64,000 nt of DNA from Oscarella lobularis (GCF_947507565.1 NC_089180.1:868001-932000); one strand, 5' to 3'; positions 11,283 through 22,319 are shown, counted from the first letter of the stretch. Translations and numbers: made by a program. The notes: generated by a model from the sequence alone, not told the origin.

Positions 11283-12221
11283 TTGCGTTCTCGAACCTTC
11301 GATTCAGTCATGCAACGGCTTATGTCGGCCAAAAGACCGAAACTCGATGGTGGTTATGCTTACTGTTGGGCAAAAGTAGTTGCCCGAGATGAATCGGTTT
11401 CTGCTTCAGGCTTTCCTTTTCCTCGCATCCAGAAAGAAAGACAAGCAGACTCAGTTTGGCGTCTAACCTGCGAAACAGATGAGGCAGACGAATCGACGTA
11501 CAATTACGAATGGTGGCAAGTTCGCTATGGCAAGTGTGCTCTCTTTGCGAGGGGATCTCCACACGTAACAGCGAAAGCGGACACATCTACTTTGTTCTTC
11601 TTCTGTGTTGTATCGTCAACGCAATCGTCCTCGCCTTCCGTCAGAGTTTCCGATTTGGTTGAAATTGGAGGAGGCAAGCTTATCGGACAGAAATTAATCT
11701 ATTTATTGGGTTGTTTAGGCAAGAGTGCTTTGGACAGTTTGCCCTATTGCGGGACAAAGACAAATGAGAAGGTCACGCAAGGAAACGTGAGATTACGGAG
11801 TTATAAATTAGCGATCACCTGAGTACAGGATGTATGTGCTTAGAGATACCCAGCGCCTTACTCTTTGGGCGCAGACACTTGCGTGACGAGAAAGCGAAAG
11901 GAGTTCTTTGATCAGATCAAAAATCAGATGCCGGCGACGGTGTTTGATGAGATCTTAGCTGCTATTGATTCTCAGACGTCAAGTGCAGTTAAACTGCCTT
12001 TGCAGTCTGGTGCTGCAACGCACTTGATTGGCGCTCTGCGAGCTCACAAATTTGAAAGGCAGGAACAAGCAACTTACCTCTTTTCAGAGTCAATGAGTGC
12101 ACTGCTGCGAGAAGCGTCCTTGCCTGAATTTGCAGCTGAAGAAGTGTGTCTGCGTGATCCCAATCAAGAAAATGAAGAGAAATGCTTTGTTGACTGTAGT
12201 GTCTACAGTCTAATTAAGTAG
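11283..12221 (+). CDS. Uncharacterised plus-strand gene
   Basis: Two open stretches on the same strand, 11283-11822 (MQRLMSAKRPKLDGGYAYCW..) and about 11860-12221 (RKRKEFFDQIKNQMPATVFD.., ending FVDCSVYSLIK), are probably one protein split by a short intron or a frame break around 11822-11860. There is no signal peptide or membrane segment and no recognised domain. The second half is acidic and helical. It is divergent with the coiled-coil gene (start codons 146 bp apart) and convergent with NF-YA. Function unknown. Confidence 0.45.
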
Positions 12222-12407
12222 TATGTGTGACAAGCTTTAATTAAAAGAAAGAAAGTTCCTTCAAGGCCCTCTAGCCCAAAAACGATGAATTACTAGTGGA
12301 TGACGGTAAATTAATTCATAATTAATTAATTAATTAATTGATTAAAACTCAGACTCAAAAGAAGAAATTCGAATTTAACACAACGCATTGTTCGGCGCTT
12401 TGGGATG

Positions 12408-12932
12408 TCAACGACGCACTTTTCTCTTCTTAGGCAATTTTCCCTCCGCTTCCAATTTAGCGCGCGCTTGCCTCCTCTTCAAAATTCGATTATACTGCTT
12501 GGCGTTGACGTAAAGAGGCTCCTCTTTGTAAATTTCCGTGGATATGGGAAAGCGCGGCATCGCGTTCATCATGACTATGCCGCCAGGAAGCGTCAATCCG
12601 CCGGCCGAAGCCGGTTGAGTGATGGCGGGCGCCGATTGGACGAAGCCCTGTGTGACGTGTACTCCGCCCGTCGTCGCGGCAATGGGAGCCTGCGCATTGC
12701 CCGTTACGTAGATTTCGTTCGGTTGGTAGTAGATGACGTCCTGCGCCTGTGCGGCGAAGTGCGTCGGCGCGTTCGGAGCCGACGCGTCGTCCGGATCGAG
12801 GAGGCTCGGCATCGATTCCGGATCGTCGTGGGCTCCCGGTCGGGGTCCCGCTACTTGAACGGACAGCGGAGTCGATAGTTTCATTTCTTCCGACGCGGGA
12901 ATTGGCGTCGCTGTCGCTTGGTAGTGTTCCAT
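12408..12932 (-). CDS. NFYA: NF-YA-like CCAAT factor lacking the DNA-binding A2 half
   Basis: Single-exon 174-aa frame with ATG at 12932. The N-terminal 130 residues are Gln/Pro/Ala-rich as in NF-YA activation domains. Near the end the A1 helix is conserved (PLYVNAKQYNRILKRRQARA, then KLEAEGK); this helix binds the NF-YB/NF-YC histone-fold dimer. Canonical NF-YA continues with a linker and the CCAAT-contacting A2 segment (YLHESRHRHAMARKRG type). Here the protein instead ends KLPKKRKVRR and stops. No A2 segment is found in any frame in the 180 bp downstream. The new tail resembles a classical basic nuclear-localisation signal. A1 also has Asn where His is usual (KQYNR). It could be a dominant-negative isoform-like gene, a truncated copy, or have an unseen distant exon. 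Confidence 0.85.
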   Translation of the reverse strand: MEHYQATATPIPASEEMKLSTPLSVQVAGPRPGAHDDPESMPSLLDPDDASAPNAPTHFAAQAQDVIYYQPNEIYVTGNAQAPIAATTGGVHVTQGFVQSAPAITQPASAGGLTLPGGIVMMNAMPRFPISTEIYKEEPLYVNAKQYNRILKRRQARAKLEAEGKLPKKRKVRR

Positions 12933-12959
12933 CGACCGCGAGCCACCTCTCGATAAAAT

Positions 12960-14660
12960 TGCGCGCGTCAAATAGATTACGTCACGACTACGTAATTGGG
13001 TAGTAGTGTAAACACACACATAATGTTCAAACACGTGACTCCGAATAATCGATTTCCCTATCTTCTCTTTTCTCTGTCTTCTTATTGCCGTCATTCGACT
13101 CCTTCATCTCTCTCTCCCTTCTCACGGATTCCCCAATTTTTCGCGTTGATATCAACAGCACGGCCGTAGTAAAAAACGGACATGAGCAAAGGCATGGGCG
13201 GAGCCTCTCCCAAGTAGGACCGAATAGCACGTGCAGTCACACTTACAAAATCGCCTTCCAAAGGAGCATCATCATCAGGAATCTATAAAAAATAAACACG
13301 TGATGCATTCGAATAAATAAATAAAGTTAACTAGAGGATGATGGCCCGGTGTTCACCGTGTTGCCATCATGCAGAGCCTCCCACCGCTTACCGTACGCGA
13401 GTGCATAACATAGTGTGACGTCATAATTTTTTATGTTGTGGTCAGTGACTACAGCCGTTAGCTACACTGTACGTACTACATCTCAGCCTACCTACACACC
13501 GTAAATACTTGCAAGCATGATTGCAATGTTTTCCTAATTGGGCGCTTTTCTGACGTACACTGTATTTGATAAGCCCATTTGATAATGTGCTCTGTATTTG
13601 TACGGGTCATTTTTTTTGTTACCCGTACTCGCGTACATACCCACCCACATACTGTACATAAGTGGATACTTTTGATTGTGACGTCAGAGTGTGACAATCA
13701 AAACCGTCGTTTCGCCTTCTCAGCGCATTTATAAAAAGGAAAATACCACCGAACAATTTGTTACAGGGGTTTCTAAGCATTTCTTCTGTTTATGAAAGAA
13801 AAAACGCTTTATTCGCACCGTAAATCGCCTTTTTCGGGTCACCGTTTTGGGCCCCATTTCGCGCATGCGCTTTACAAAGTAAGGGTTTTCCTATGTGACG
13901 TCACAATACTGTACCGAACAGACGTACATACAGACAGACACTTCCGGCCCTAAGATCACGTTTGAGAGAGCCTCCCTCCGCCGTTATACGGGCTCCACCC
14001 GTACAACTCTGGTGGTCGGCTCCATGATTAATTAATTAGACTCTTTCTAGCAAACAGATAAGACTGGTACATGTAACTCAACGCCTTTATCCTGCCTGAA
14101 ATACGGGTACGTGAGCTTTGTGACGTCTATAGACTATCCCGTATTCTCCTAAGCGGTGTGTTCTTTGCGCTTCTTTGTGTGTCGTGCTGTGCCGATCGCC
14201 CCCCGAAGTTGCGTACAATCGACATCCGCTACTCCGTTCGTCAGATTGTATTCTCCTACACAAGTACGTTTGTAGGCTCTATGCCAGCTTTGAATTCGCC
14301 GCGCGCGTCGTTCGTGCGGGTCGCGGGCACCCGGTCGCGTTTTTTGGTCACTACCTGGCTTGCTGTCCGGCGAGCCAGTTGGTGGGGCCCCTTTCTAGGC
14401 GCACGGTCATTCATGACGCAATAGTCACCGTTGTAAGCTCCTTCCCAGACAATTCAATTTCAGGCCTGTTTACATCAGCTTTCGCTGGGCTTGCGCATGC
14501 GTCCATCCAGCGTCAGCGTATTAAGTCATGTGAACAGGTCTTTCGAGTGTGCCGTCGTTTTTGCTATACTCCCTAAGTGAATTCGTAACGATAGTTTTTG
14601 ACCTATAAATACTATCTTTCTCGGACAATTTTTGATGTCTCTTTTTTTTATTAGGGTGAA
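12960..14660. other. Intergenic, rich in TGACGTCA-type sites
   Basis: About 1.7 kb without a supportable gene. It contains a dispersed hairpin element (13328-13428) and repeated CRE/ATF-like sites: GTGACGTCAT near 13418, GTGACGTCAG near 13679, GTGACGTCAC near 13895 and GTGACGTCT near 14121. Open frames at 14158-14576 show no recognisable protein. Confidence 0.55.
13328..13428. mobile_element. Dispersed hairpin element, copy 1
   Basis: About 95 bp shared with 33275-33368. Both copies start ACTAGAG, carry a GATGGCC..GGCCATC hairpin (GATGGC..GCCATC here), then AGCCTCC.ACCGCTTAC.GTACGCGAG and end in GTGACGTCATAA. It is non-coding and repeat-like, perhaps a SINE or MITE fragment. Confidence 0.6.
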
Positions 14661-14867
14661 TTGAAAATGAGCCACTATATTCCCAAGCGACAAACGTTCG
14701 CTTTTCCACTCTCGCGTCCTACTGTTTCCGGAGCCGGAGGATCAGATGGAACGTTCATCGCTGTTCATAATGAAAGCCTACTGCAATTTAAGAAGTACCC
14801 AGAAGAGTGGGAGACTTGCGGCATTGATTCGTACGCTTTTTCCAAAGAGAAAATTTATTCTGAAATT

Positions 14868-14954
14868 TGCGTGTCGAATCTTCTTCATGATTTCCACTTC
14901 GCGATAGACTTTCTTCAGGTTCTCGTCGTCGAGTTTCGTCTTGTCGATCAAGAT
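14868..14954 (-). pseudogene. Isolated exon of a SIK/MARK-family kinase
   Basis: After an acceptor (TTTTAATAG) the minus strand reads ILIDKTKLDDENLKKVYREV then EIMKKIRHA, the beta-3 lysine region and helix C of salt-inducible kinase-type CAMK kinases. The following sequence lacks the expected continuation (I-I-R-L-Y-Q), and no other kinase exon lies nearby. It directly follows the nuclease-like ORF, so it is either a captured exon or a misjoined fragment. Confidence 0.55.
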
Positions 14955-15397
14955 CTATTAAAAGTCACTTCAAATGCTAATTCTTCATCATTCCACTTGA
15001 TATCAACGCGGATTACGCAACCCTTGACTTCCTTCTCAGGGCAGTTGTGACGTTTGGAAGGCTTCGCATAAAGGTAACCACTCCACGTCTTGAAAGTCGT
15101 GCTGATATTGCGCAGGAGACAAAGATGATCAAAAACATACAGGTACGTTTGCTTGATTGCATTCTCGAATTTGCAGGGAGACTGCAATTCTATGACCATA
15201 ACCGGCACCTCACAATATATGACAACAAAGTCAGGTTTTGATTTTTCAGATGCACATATAGCAGGAAGATTGCGTAAGCGAGGAATTTCTCCTTTTTTGA
15301 CGCTAAGTCTAACTTCATTATGGTCTTCGCCAGGAACGTCAGTGTTCTCTGTGACGGTAACATCTTGTCCAAACTCACGTCCAAATTCATTAATCAT
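14948..15397 (-). CDS. PD-(D/E)xK nuclease-fold-like ORF
   Basis: 149-aa frame on the minus strand. The core KPDFVVIYCEVPVMVIELQS shows the order PD .. ExQ preceded by hydrophobic strands, as in restriction-endonuclease-like folds found in large lineage-specific families of sponges and fungi. It continues FENAIKQTYLYVFDHLCLLR, an amphipathic helix typical after the active site. The usual Lys of ExK is Gln here. A further open stretch at 15548-15739 (KVIAKELNMNEEELMDDITM) may be part of the same gene. Identification rests on motif pattern only. Confidence 0.4.
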   Translation of the reverse strand: MINEFGREFGQDVTVTENTDVPGEDHNEVRLSVKKGEIPRLRNLPAICASEKSKPDFVVIYCEVPVMVIELQSPCKFENAIKQTYLYVFDHLCLLRNISTTFKTWSGYLYAKPSKRHNCPEKEVKGCVIRVDIKWNDEELAFEVTFNRS

Positions 15398-15889
15398 TTT
15401 TTCAATTTCATTTGATTATATCAGGTAAGGCGATTCAACGAGCGCCTTGTCACGTGATCGGATGCCCATTCCAAAACGAATGCTCTATCTCGTCACCGAA
15501 TAAGCGAGCGGAGGAGAAATATTCGGTGTGTTAACGCGCGCTACGTTTTAATTTTTTTGAATAAATATAATCGATATATGTAAAAAACTGGTTGACTGAA
15601 TGTGGATGATACACTTGAGTGGCAGGGAGATTATCATCACCCAAGTTGTATCCATCGTAATATCGTCCATCAATTCCTCCTCATTCATGTTCAGCTCTTT
15701 GGCAATAACCTTAATTAAGGGGTACCCCGGGCATAGCAACTGTTGCTAAGGAAAGGCGTTTCCTTTTTCGGTTATTTAATCCTTCCTGTTACGTAACGGT
15801 GACGCTCTCGTAACGTTCCGCAGACGAATCGACTCTGAGCATAGACGCAGACGTTATCGGCTACCTTCGAGAGCTAGTCGGAGCAGCTG

Positions 15890-17785
15890 ACTTGAGCTCA
15901 TACCGACTCTGCCCCAGCTCGACTGTCTCGAAAAGTCGTTCTCTCCTCTGCCGTGACCAAGTAAGTGCGGTTCTCTTCGATCGATCGATCGATCGATTGC
16001 TCTTTTGTCCTTTTTCGTCGGTTGCCCCTTCCTCGCTGCGAATGCGATCGCGATGGATTAGGTCGGATCTGGTGCTCGATCGGGTATCGTGTCCGACTTT
16101 AGGTGGGGGCCCTTGTTGGGTCGCCGGGCCCGGGCGGGTCAGCGGTTTCTTCGCCGCACTGCCGATTTGGGAGGCTCCATTATTGACTTCTGTCTAGATC
16201 TTCAATGGCCGATTTCAATCTCGTAAAAGTTGTCGAACACTTAGAGACGTTGGCTCCCTTCGATGAGAGCACTAGAAAAAAATTGAAGGATCTTTCGGAG
16301 CTAGGTTAGTTTAATGGTGTTCTTTTTGGATGACAGAAATAGCGTCATTTTTTTTAAGGTCAAAGGCCAAAACGTGATGGTATATGACGACGTTCTGCTA
16401 TTGCTAGCTTTGCTATTTTTTTGCGCAGCTAAAAGGCCACGCCATTTTGATGACTACGAAGAGGAAGTGTCCTCTGACGGAGATGAGTCCGAGGGTGACA
16501 TTTTGAAGGAGAAAGCGTAATCATTTGTATTGCACGGGCATATTTTGCTAATGAAGAGTACTTTAGGGGGTTAACGTTAATGCAATTGCAAGGAGCGGCG
16601 AGTATTCAAACACCTTTCTCCGCCAAAACCAATTTGGCATTCCCGCCACGTTCTTCTACAGCTTTTCTGAAAGAGAATTGGACAGCGATGACAGTCTTCC
16701 AGAATTCCATCAAATTGCCGAATACTTTGGAAGCTCGCCCTATCAACGGGAATCTGAAAACATCGTCGCAGCGTTACAGGCGATCTTCCCTGGGATGACT
16801 GTAATTGGTCCAAAGACTTACTATATCACGACAGAACAACGCAAGTTGATGTTGCTGTTTTCTCAAGATTTAAGCTAGAGTTTGCAAGGCTTCTGGGAGA
16901 GCTCAAGGTAGAGCAAGGGACGGGAAACCCTTTGACCCAAGTTATTGGTGGATACGTTGCTGCACGAAGGTCTGCAGTACCGGATGAGTTGCACTGCGGC
17001 TTTCCTTGCATTCTTCTCACTATCAGCAGTGACGCTAATTGTCAAATCTTTGGGGCATGCTCTGTGCCGACGGCAGGAGAACTGAGAGTTTCCATCTCAC
17101 AACTTTCTCCCATCTTTCGTCTCTACTCTGATTTTGAGAAGATTCTTCGCCGCCTGCACTCACTTGTATTGTCAGTTGAAAATTCTCCAGACGTAAAATT
17201 TCTTCTGCCTCTTCCTCTGCAATTCAAGTTCAGGGACACTGACAAGGAAGAAAGGCTAGTCTTCACTAAACACATTCGGAATACGACGTATCAGGCCACC
17301 GCTCGAAGTCAGTCATTTGTCGTCAAATTTGTTCCTTCTGAGTTCAAATATGGCTCGGCTGTTCATGATTTTTGCCGCAAAAAGGGTTATGCGCCGGAGC
17401 TTTACGGCGTTTCAACAATGGGCAATGAATATAGTAGAGTAGAAGTGGCTGTTATGTCCGTTACGCCTGGCCAACCGTTGGATCAATTTGTTAAAGGAAA
17501 TGTCACCTTTGAAGATAAGCTGAAGCGTGCTGTCGATTGCTACACTCACTGAAAATGGTCCACGGCGATTTGCATCCTCGTAATATCATGGTCCGAGAAG
17601 ATAAAAGCATTGCATTGATTGATTTTGAAATGTCTGGATTGGCTTGGGAGAAGAAATATCCAGTAAACCTCAATCGGAAAGAGGCCTGGCATCCAGAAGT
17701 GCTCCATACTCAGGTGCCCGTGGCCCTGCAAGTTGCGCATGATCAATACCTTTTAGATTATGTTATCAAGCCATTGCTGAAATAG
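15890..17785 (+). CDS. Nuclease-fold plus kinase-like protein (fungal/CRN-like architecture), interrupted
   Basis: A leader exon ending at a GTAAGT donor (15960) and an (ATCG)n run in the first intron precede exon 16207-16303 (MADFNLVKVVEHLETLAPFD) and exon 16431-16518 (acidic, RPRHFDDYEEEVSSDGD). The last exon, from about 16568, holds VDVAVFSRFKLEFARLLGEL followed by GNPLTQVIGGYVAARRS, like the restriction-endonuclease-fold part of fungal-type kinase proteins. It then has AVHDFCRKKGYAPELYGVST and the kinase catalytic loop MVHGDLHPRNIMV with ALIDFEMSGL in place of DFG. The domain order resembles the nuclease plus kinase proteins expanded in fungi, oomycetes and sponges. The reading frame appears interrupted in about two places. 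Confidence 0.5.
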
Positions 17786-19930
17786 GGGCAGGAGGAACGA
17801 GTCACTCGTACTCATTTTCGGTGTTCTTTTTGTATCTGGTCTGAATTGTAAGAGTCCTACTACTGTAGCGAATAGCGAATTTGTTTTCACCTGTGTGCTG
17901 CTACCTATGTGTTTGCGCATCCGGGTTGCGAAGGTATTTTTATTGAGCTAGGGATACCCTGTTGGAAAGGAGAGGAGAGGGACAGCGAGCGCATAGGGAG
18001 ATGATGGATGATCGAGCAGGAAGGGAGGAGCGAGGAGAGGATCAGTGTAAATAAGGTATGGGTTTGTTCTAAGTTATTCTGTTATTTTTATTTTATTCGG
18101 TTATTTTATTCGGTTATTTTTAGTCTTATTTAGCTAGAGCGATTCGATTAGGGGTAGGAGTGGGGTTCTATGTTATTTTTGCGGTTTGTAGGGGCCCAGG
18201 AAGAATTGTTGAGCAGTAGGGGTTGATAAACCGGATTTTAGAAAATCTCCTGTAACCATGGCAACGGTAGGGCCCAGGGGTTCCTTGACGAGGGTTTACT
18301 GGAAAGGGAGAGTTATGGTTGGAATAATGCTACTGGACCCAAACTACAGCCATTTGAAAGGCTTAGTGGTGGGGAAATTCTTTTTTCAATTTTAGTTGCT
18401 AGGGAGTTATGAGAATCCGTTAGAGGGGTGGCAGGGAACAATTCTACGGTGGGTTTCCCTTCCTGAAAAAATCTCGAGTGTCCTCGAGCAATCCCTGCGA
18501 AATTAGGCCGAATTTTAGTTTTCCAAAAAGGGGCCTCAAAACTAATAAGTTGCGGGATTAACGTTGTGTTAGGTCCGTTGCGGTCGTGCCATATATCGTT
18601 CGAAAGAGCTCGTCGAGTTCTATCTATGGCTGTGTGTGTGACGTCATTGGATGTAATGTCGATTTGTTAATAATAAATTCGTGTTTTGGAAACCGTTAAC
18701 TTATACCCTTAATCTAATATAGTAGATTAGGGGGATTGGCAATTGTTTTGATGGAGTTTGGTAGAGAATTTTGTGTACTTTAATTTGGGTGTAGGGTCTC
18801 GTTGGCGTATTTGGGGTTAGACGTCATGAAATCGTGTTTCCCGGTATGTCGGTGCTTTCGCTTCGGGGAGTCCTTCAGCTGTTTTCTATGCGTTGGATGG
18901 TGTTGAGGGAATAGTGTTTTAAGTATTTGGTAATGTAAGAAAAAATTCTTTGTACATTTCGCGGAGATTTTTTGAAAATCGTGCGGCGACGATACGGGGT
19001 TACGCCTATACGGGTAACGCCTTTTCAGTCATCGGCTCGCCACACGACTCAAAACGGCTCAAAAGGGGACGAATGGGACAAAGGAGGAAGGATCCGAGTG
19101 TCGCGAAAGGTAAATTATCTATTTATGTGTCGTTTTATCGCGCGCGTTTCTGTTTGGGGGTCCGGACGCGTTCGAAGGATTTTATTACTCCTGTCCCTTG
19201 CTTCCCACGCGAGTTTTTGGAGTCCGAACGCTTCGCGTCGAAGTTTTGGGTGCATTCGAGGGGCTGTTCACGTTGCGCGGTGGAAGTTGGGGGCCCGAAG
19301 GGGAGAAAGGGCGTCGTTTTTGCGATTCTCGCGCAAACGAGCGTCCTACACTACGCGGTTGGGGGATAGTGTGTATCGCTGTTCATGGTTTTCTTACCTT
19401 TCTGCCCCAGGCTCATTGTCTCCTCTGTGGGGAGGTTCACGCGGTTTTTTGGTTTTTTTAGGGGGTGTTTTTTAGGCAAGGAGTTTTTTTGGAGACGTCC
19501 GCGTGTAGGGGAGAAAGTTTAGTACCCATTGGAGTTCTTCAGGTACGTTTTTTTAGGGGGAACAAGGGATATTATATAATTATTTATTTATTCTCTTAGT
19601 TCCCATTCATTAGTTTGATCTCGTTCCCTAGGACTTATTTGGGGAGTGCTATCAGATAAGTGCAGTGTAGTTTTAGGTGTTGTAGGGGCTTTGGTTCCCG
19701 TGTGTTGTGTAGGGAGGGGATTGAGCGAGAAGATGGGTCAGCGTCAGAAGGTACAGTCTAATTTTGAGCCATTAACTATTTTAAATTTTCTTTAACTAAG
19801 AGGGGCTGGTTGGAAGAGAGTGTAAGCGAGGCTCGTGAGCGTGAAGGGACAAACGCATAGGAAGAGCGAGGATCGATGAAAGGAGTTAGGCCTTCGCGAC
19901 CTTTCGACGAACCTGGACTAAATTGCATCA
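17786..19930. other. Non-coding stretch with strong G+T skew
   Basis: About 2.1 kb without a convincing gene. The plus strand is strikingly rich in G and T over most of its length (for example 18700-18900 and 19400-19700). The segment 17950-18180 resembles, in inverse orientation, the repeats at 57000-57440: AAGGTATGGGTTTGTTCT here, AAGGTATAGGTTTATTCT there. It may be a long intron or leader upstream of the acyl-CoA synthetase exon. Confidence 0.5.
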
Positions 19931-19950
19931 TCTTTTCTCTTTATCCACAG

Positions 19951-20340
19951 GCAATTGGTGAAGATCGCCTGTCCTATCGCGATCTGCTTTACCGTATTGC
20001 CTATCTTAAGCGGGAATTTGAATCGCTCGGAGTCGTACAAGACGATAACGTTCTCATCACGGTCGCTCCGTCTGCAGATGTCTTCGCCGCAATTCTGGCA
20101 CTCTTCTCAATAGGTATAAACACGTACACCAGTAAATCGAAAGGCTTTAAAGTGAGAGAATTCCGAAAGCAATAATCTAGTTGTAGGCGGGGTTGGCAAA
20201 GAAAAAAATTTTTTTTCTTTAGGAGCTGTTATCATTGTAATTGATCCGGCCATGGGAGTGGCGAGACTGAATCACTGCATCAATATGGCAAAGCCAAAAG
20301 CACGGATTACGCATAAGGGAAAGTATTGGTATCTCAAGGT
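19951..20340 (+). CDS. Acyl-CoA synthetase / AMP-binding enzyme, two N-terminal exons
   Basis: Exon 19951-20111 begins after a CCACAG acceptor and reads AIGEDRLSYRDLLYRIAYLK then VLITVAPSADVFAAILALFS. The second exon (20222-20340) continues in phase with GAVIIVIDPAMGVARLNHCI and NMAKPKARIT. This is the N-terminal substrate-loading region of ANL-superfamily acyl-CoA synthetases. The ATP-binding TSGTTGxPK motif and the adenylation core are absent downstream, where a lipoxygenase-like tail follows instead. It is a partial gene. Confidence 0.6.
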
Positions 20341-20461
20341 ATGCATGACGATAAGCTAGAAGAACTGAAGAATATATTAATTTTTTATTATTTTAGTGGA
20401 TGATGTCTTCTGTTCGACACATTCTTATCGAAATTGAGATTTCAGCTGATTGACGAAATGA

Positions 20462-20795
20462 CGCCGGAGAAGGTCGTGGAGAGCTGCGAAACGGCATGCA
20501 GACGATGCGTCTGTTCAAATTGCTGCGACGTGGACGTTGGCAGCTTTTAGTGAGGATGAAGTGAGTGTGCCTCTCTCTACGGCGTTCAATTACAATAATT
20601 ATTTTTTAGGTTTTTTTAGGTTTTAACGTCATTTCAAAGAGGAGAAGACTCTCGAAGCCTTTGCTGGATTTCAAGCTGAATTGAAGAGAATCGAAGCGGA
20701 AATCGATGAGAGGAACAAGAAGGCTGAAGTTCCGTATATCTACCTGAAGCCAAGTAGAGTTCCATTGCCGTTTGAACTCGTGTTCAAACTTGAGG
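20462..20795 (+). pseudogene. Lipoxygenase C-terminal exons
   Basis: Two plus-strand pieces: about 20490-20562 (HADDASVQIAATWTLAAFSE) and about 20625-20795 (EEKTLEAFAGFQAELKRIEA, EIDERNKKAEVPYIYLKPSR). The order, A..W.LA.FS.DE, helix ending in I-x-E-R-N, then PYxYLxPxxxP, is that of the end of animal and sponge arachidonate lipoxygenases, whose terminal Ile ligates iron. Here the end reads VPLPFEL rather than IPNSxAI. The iron-ligand histidine helices are not visible, so it is a fragment. Confidence 0.5.
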
Positions 20796-20989
20796 TTCTG
20801 TGGAATCAAACGTTTTCATGTTTTTTCTTTTGGTTTCTCGTTCGTTTGTTTTACGTCGTAGGGGTGAAAGAGATCTCTCTAGAGGCGCCCTAGGAGGTAG
20901 GTACAGACGATGGAGGAGCCCGCGCGACGAGATTTTGTTCAAGTATGCGCATAGACTCTTTATTTTTACACACAACATCGATTATTTCT

Positions 20990-21151
20990 TCAGCAGCTCT
21001 CTTGGAATCTCACTCTCTTACAAGTCTGCGACGTCGACTGACCGCGCTTTCTACGTCGCACTTGAGCCGGCCTCTCGTCTTGAACGTCATCAGAAGGACG
21101 TTGACTCGACCGAGAGCAAATTACGCCCGTCATTGAAGCCGAACTGAATCC

Positions 21152-21182
<31 letters not shown>

Positions 21183-22024
21183 ACGACATCCGACTTGCGA
21201 CGCCTGTATCGAATCCGTCTCGAATCGCTTTGAAAATCCTCCTTTTCGCCTTCCTTTTCATCATTTCGACGCCGCGCTTCCTCCAACGATTTCAATTCTT
21301 TTCGTAGGGTATCGCACGTCGTCTCAATTTGCTTTTCGTCGTCGCCGCACCGTCCCCATTCGAAGTGAAGCCGACGCATTGATTCGTCGTCTCTGTCGCC
21401 GCGTTCCAGTGCGATCGCTTCTCTCTCCAGCGCAGAATTCAATTTTCGCTTCTGACGCAAATTTCCGTCGATATCGATCGATTTCCATTTGAGATCGGCT
21501 ATTTCCGCGTCGGTCGTCGCCGCTATGTCCATTGCGTTTGCTAGACGATTTTCGCGCGTTTTTCTCTCCTCTAATTCGTCTCGGACTTTTTTCAAGGATT
21601 TTTCGATTTTCCGCTTTCGTTCCGCGTTGCGTTCGTCGCGACCGCTGCCCGACAAGCCGTGCGTCGTCTCGAAGCGCGTCGCTTCGACGAGAAAATCGGA
21701 TTGGGCAATTTTTCGGCGTTTTTTCACGACGCCGACTTCGGCGTCGATTCTCGCCTTTTCCTTCGTCGTTTTCTCCAAGGCTGCGGCGAGGATTTCCACT
21801 CGACTTCGACGCGACTTTAGTTCGACGTTTTGAGCGTCGATTCGTCGACGTATTTCATCGATGTCCGCGTTTGCGCGTCGCGTTTCGCTGCGTTGAACTT
21901 GATGTTGGATCCGTTTCTTCTGCAGCTGCTCGTTCAGGGCTCGAATTTGCACGGCGCGATCATGAAAGGCCTTTTCTGACAGTCGAATGCGTTGAAACAG
22001 CCCGTTCAGAGACGAGCCCTCCAT
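20990..22024 (-). CDS. 344-aa coiled-coil protein, CCDC172-like
   Basis: Intronless frame with ATG at 22024. Residues 1-240 are almost continuous coiled coil with Arg/Glu/Lys heptads. The start (SLNGLFQRIRLSEKAFHDRA) resembles the LFQHI..TE start of the testis protein CCDC172, which is the basis of the tentative name. Residues about 285-293 are a run of nine prolines encoded by (GGC)n at 21147-21180 on the plus strand. The C-terminus is Arg/Lys-rich. Its start lies about 155 bp from the stop codon of the next minus-strand gene upstream, suggesting tight tandem packing. Confidence 0.5.
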
Positions 22025-22128
22025 CTGAAATCGAAGCGATCATTGGTGGAGCGCTGACACGTGACTCGACCTCATGGCAACGGCAAGATGGACGCAGTGG
22101 CTGCTCTTGACTATAAAACATAAGCGTT

Positions 22129-22311
22129 TTTTATTGAAAACACTCTTTTGATTATTTTATACCAGAAGTTTTCTCTTCAACATCTTTTGAGAAAATCTAT
22201 ATCCGGTTTAGCGTGTCCCGGATTCGTCTGCAACTTTACCTCCCACTGATCGAAAAGCTGGTCTATTTCCTCGTCCGTGTAGTCGGGGTTAAAATCTTTT
22301 TGTTTTTGGAC
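22129..22311 (-). CDS. Last exon of an unidentified gene, with poly(A) signal
   Basis: Minus-strand segment reading DFNPDYTDEEIDQLFDQWEV then PGHAKPDIDFLKRC and TGA (22177-22179). An AATAAA (complement at 22129-22134) follows 40 bp later, so this looks like a genuine gene 3' end. The pattern DYT.E.ID.L..QWE..(P)xHxKPxIDF weakly resembles the N-terminal part of the LRP chaperone MESD, but the protein stops where MESD continues. Upstream exons were not identified. Confidence 0.35.
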
Positions 22312-22319
22312 TTGACGAG

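Noticed and set aside
12405-12878. 157-aa plus-strand frame
   Set aside because: Shadow of the NF-YA gene on the opposite strand.
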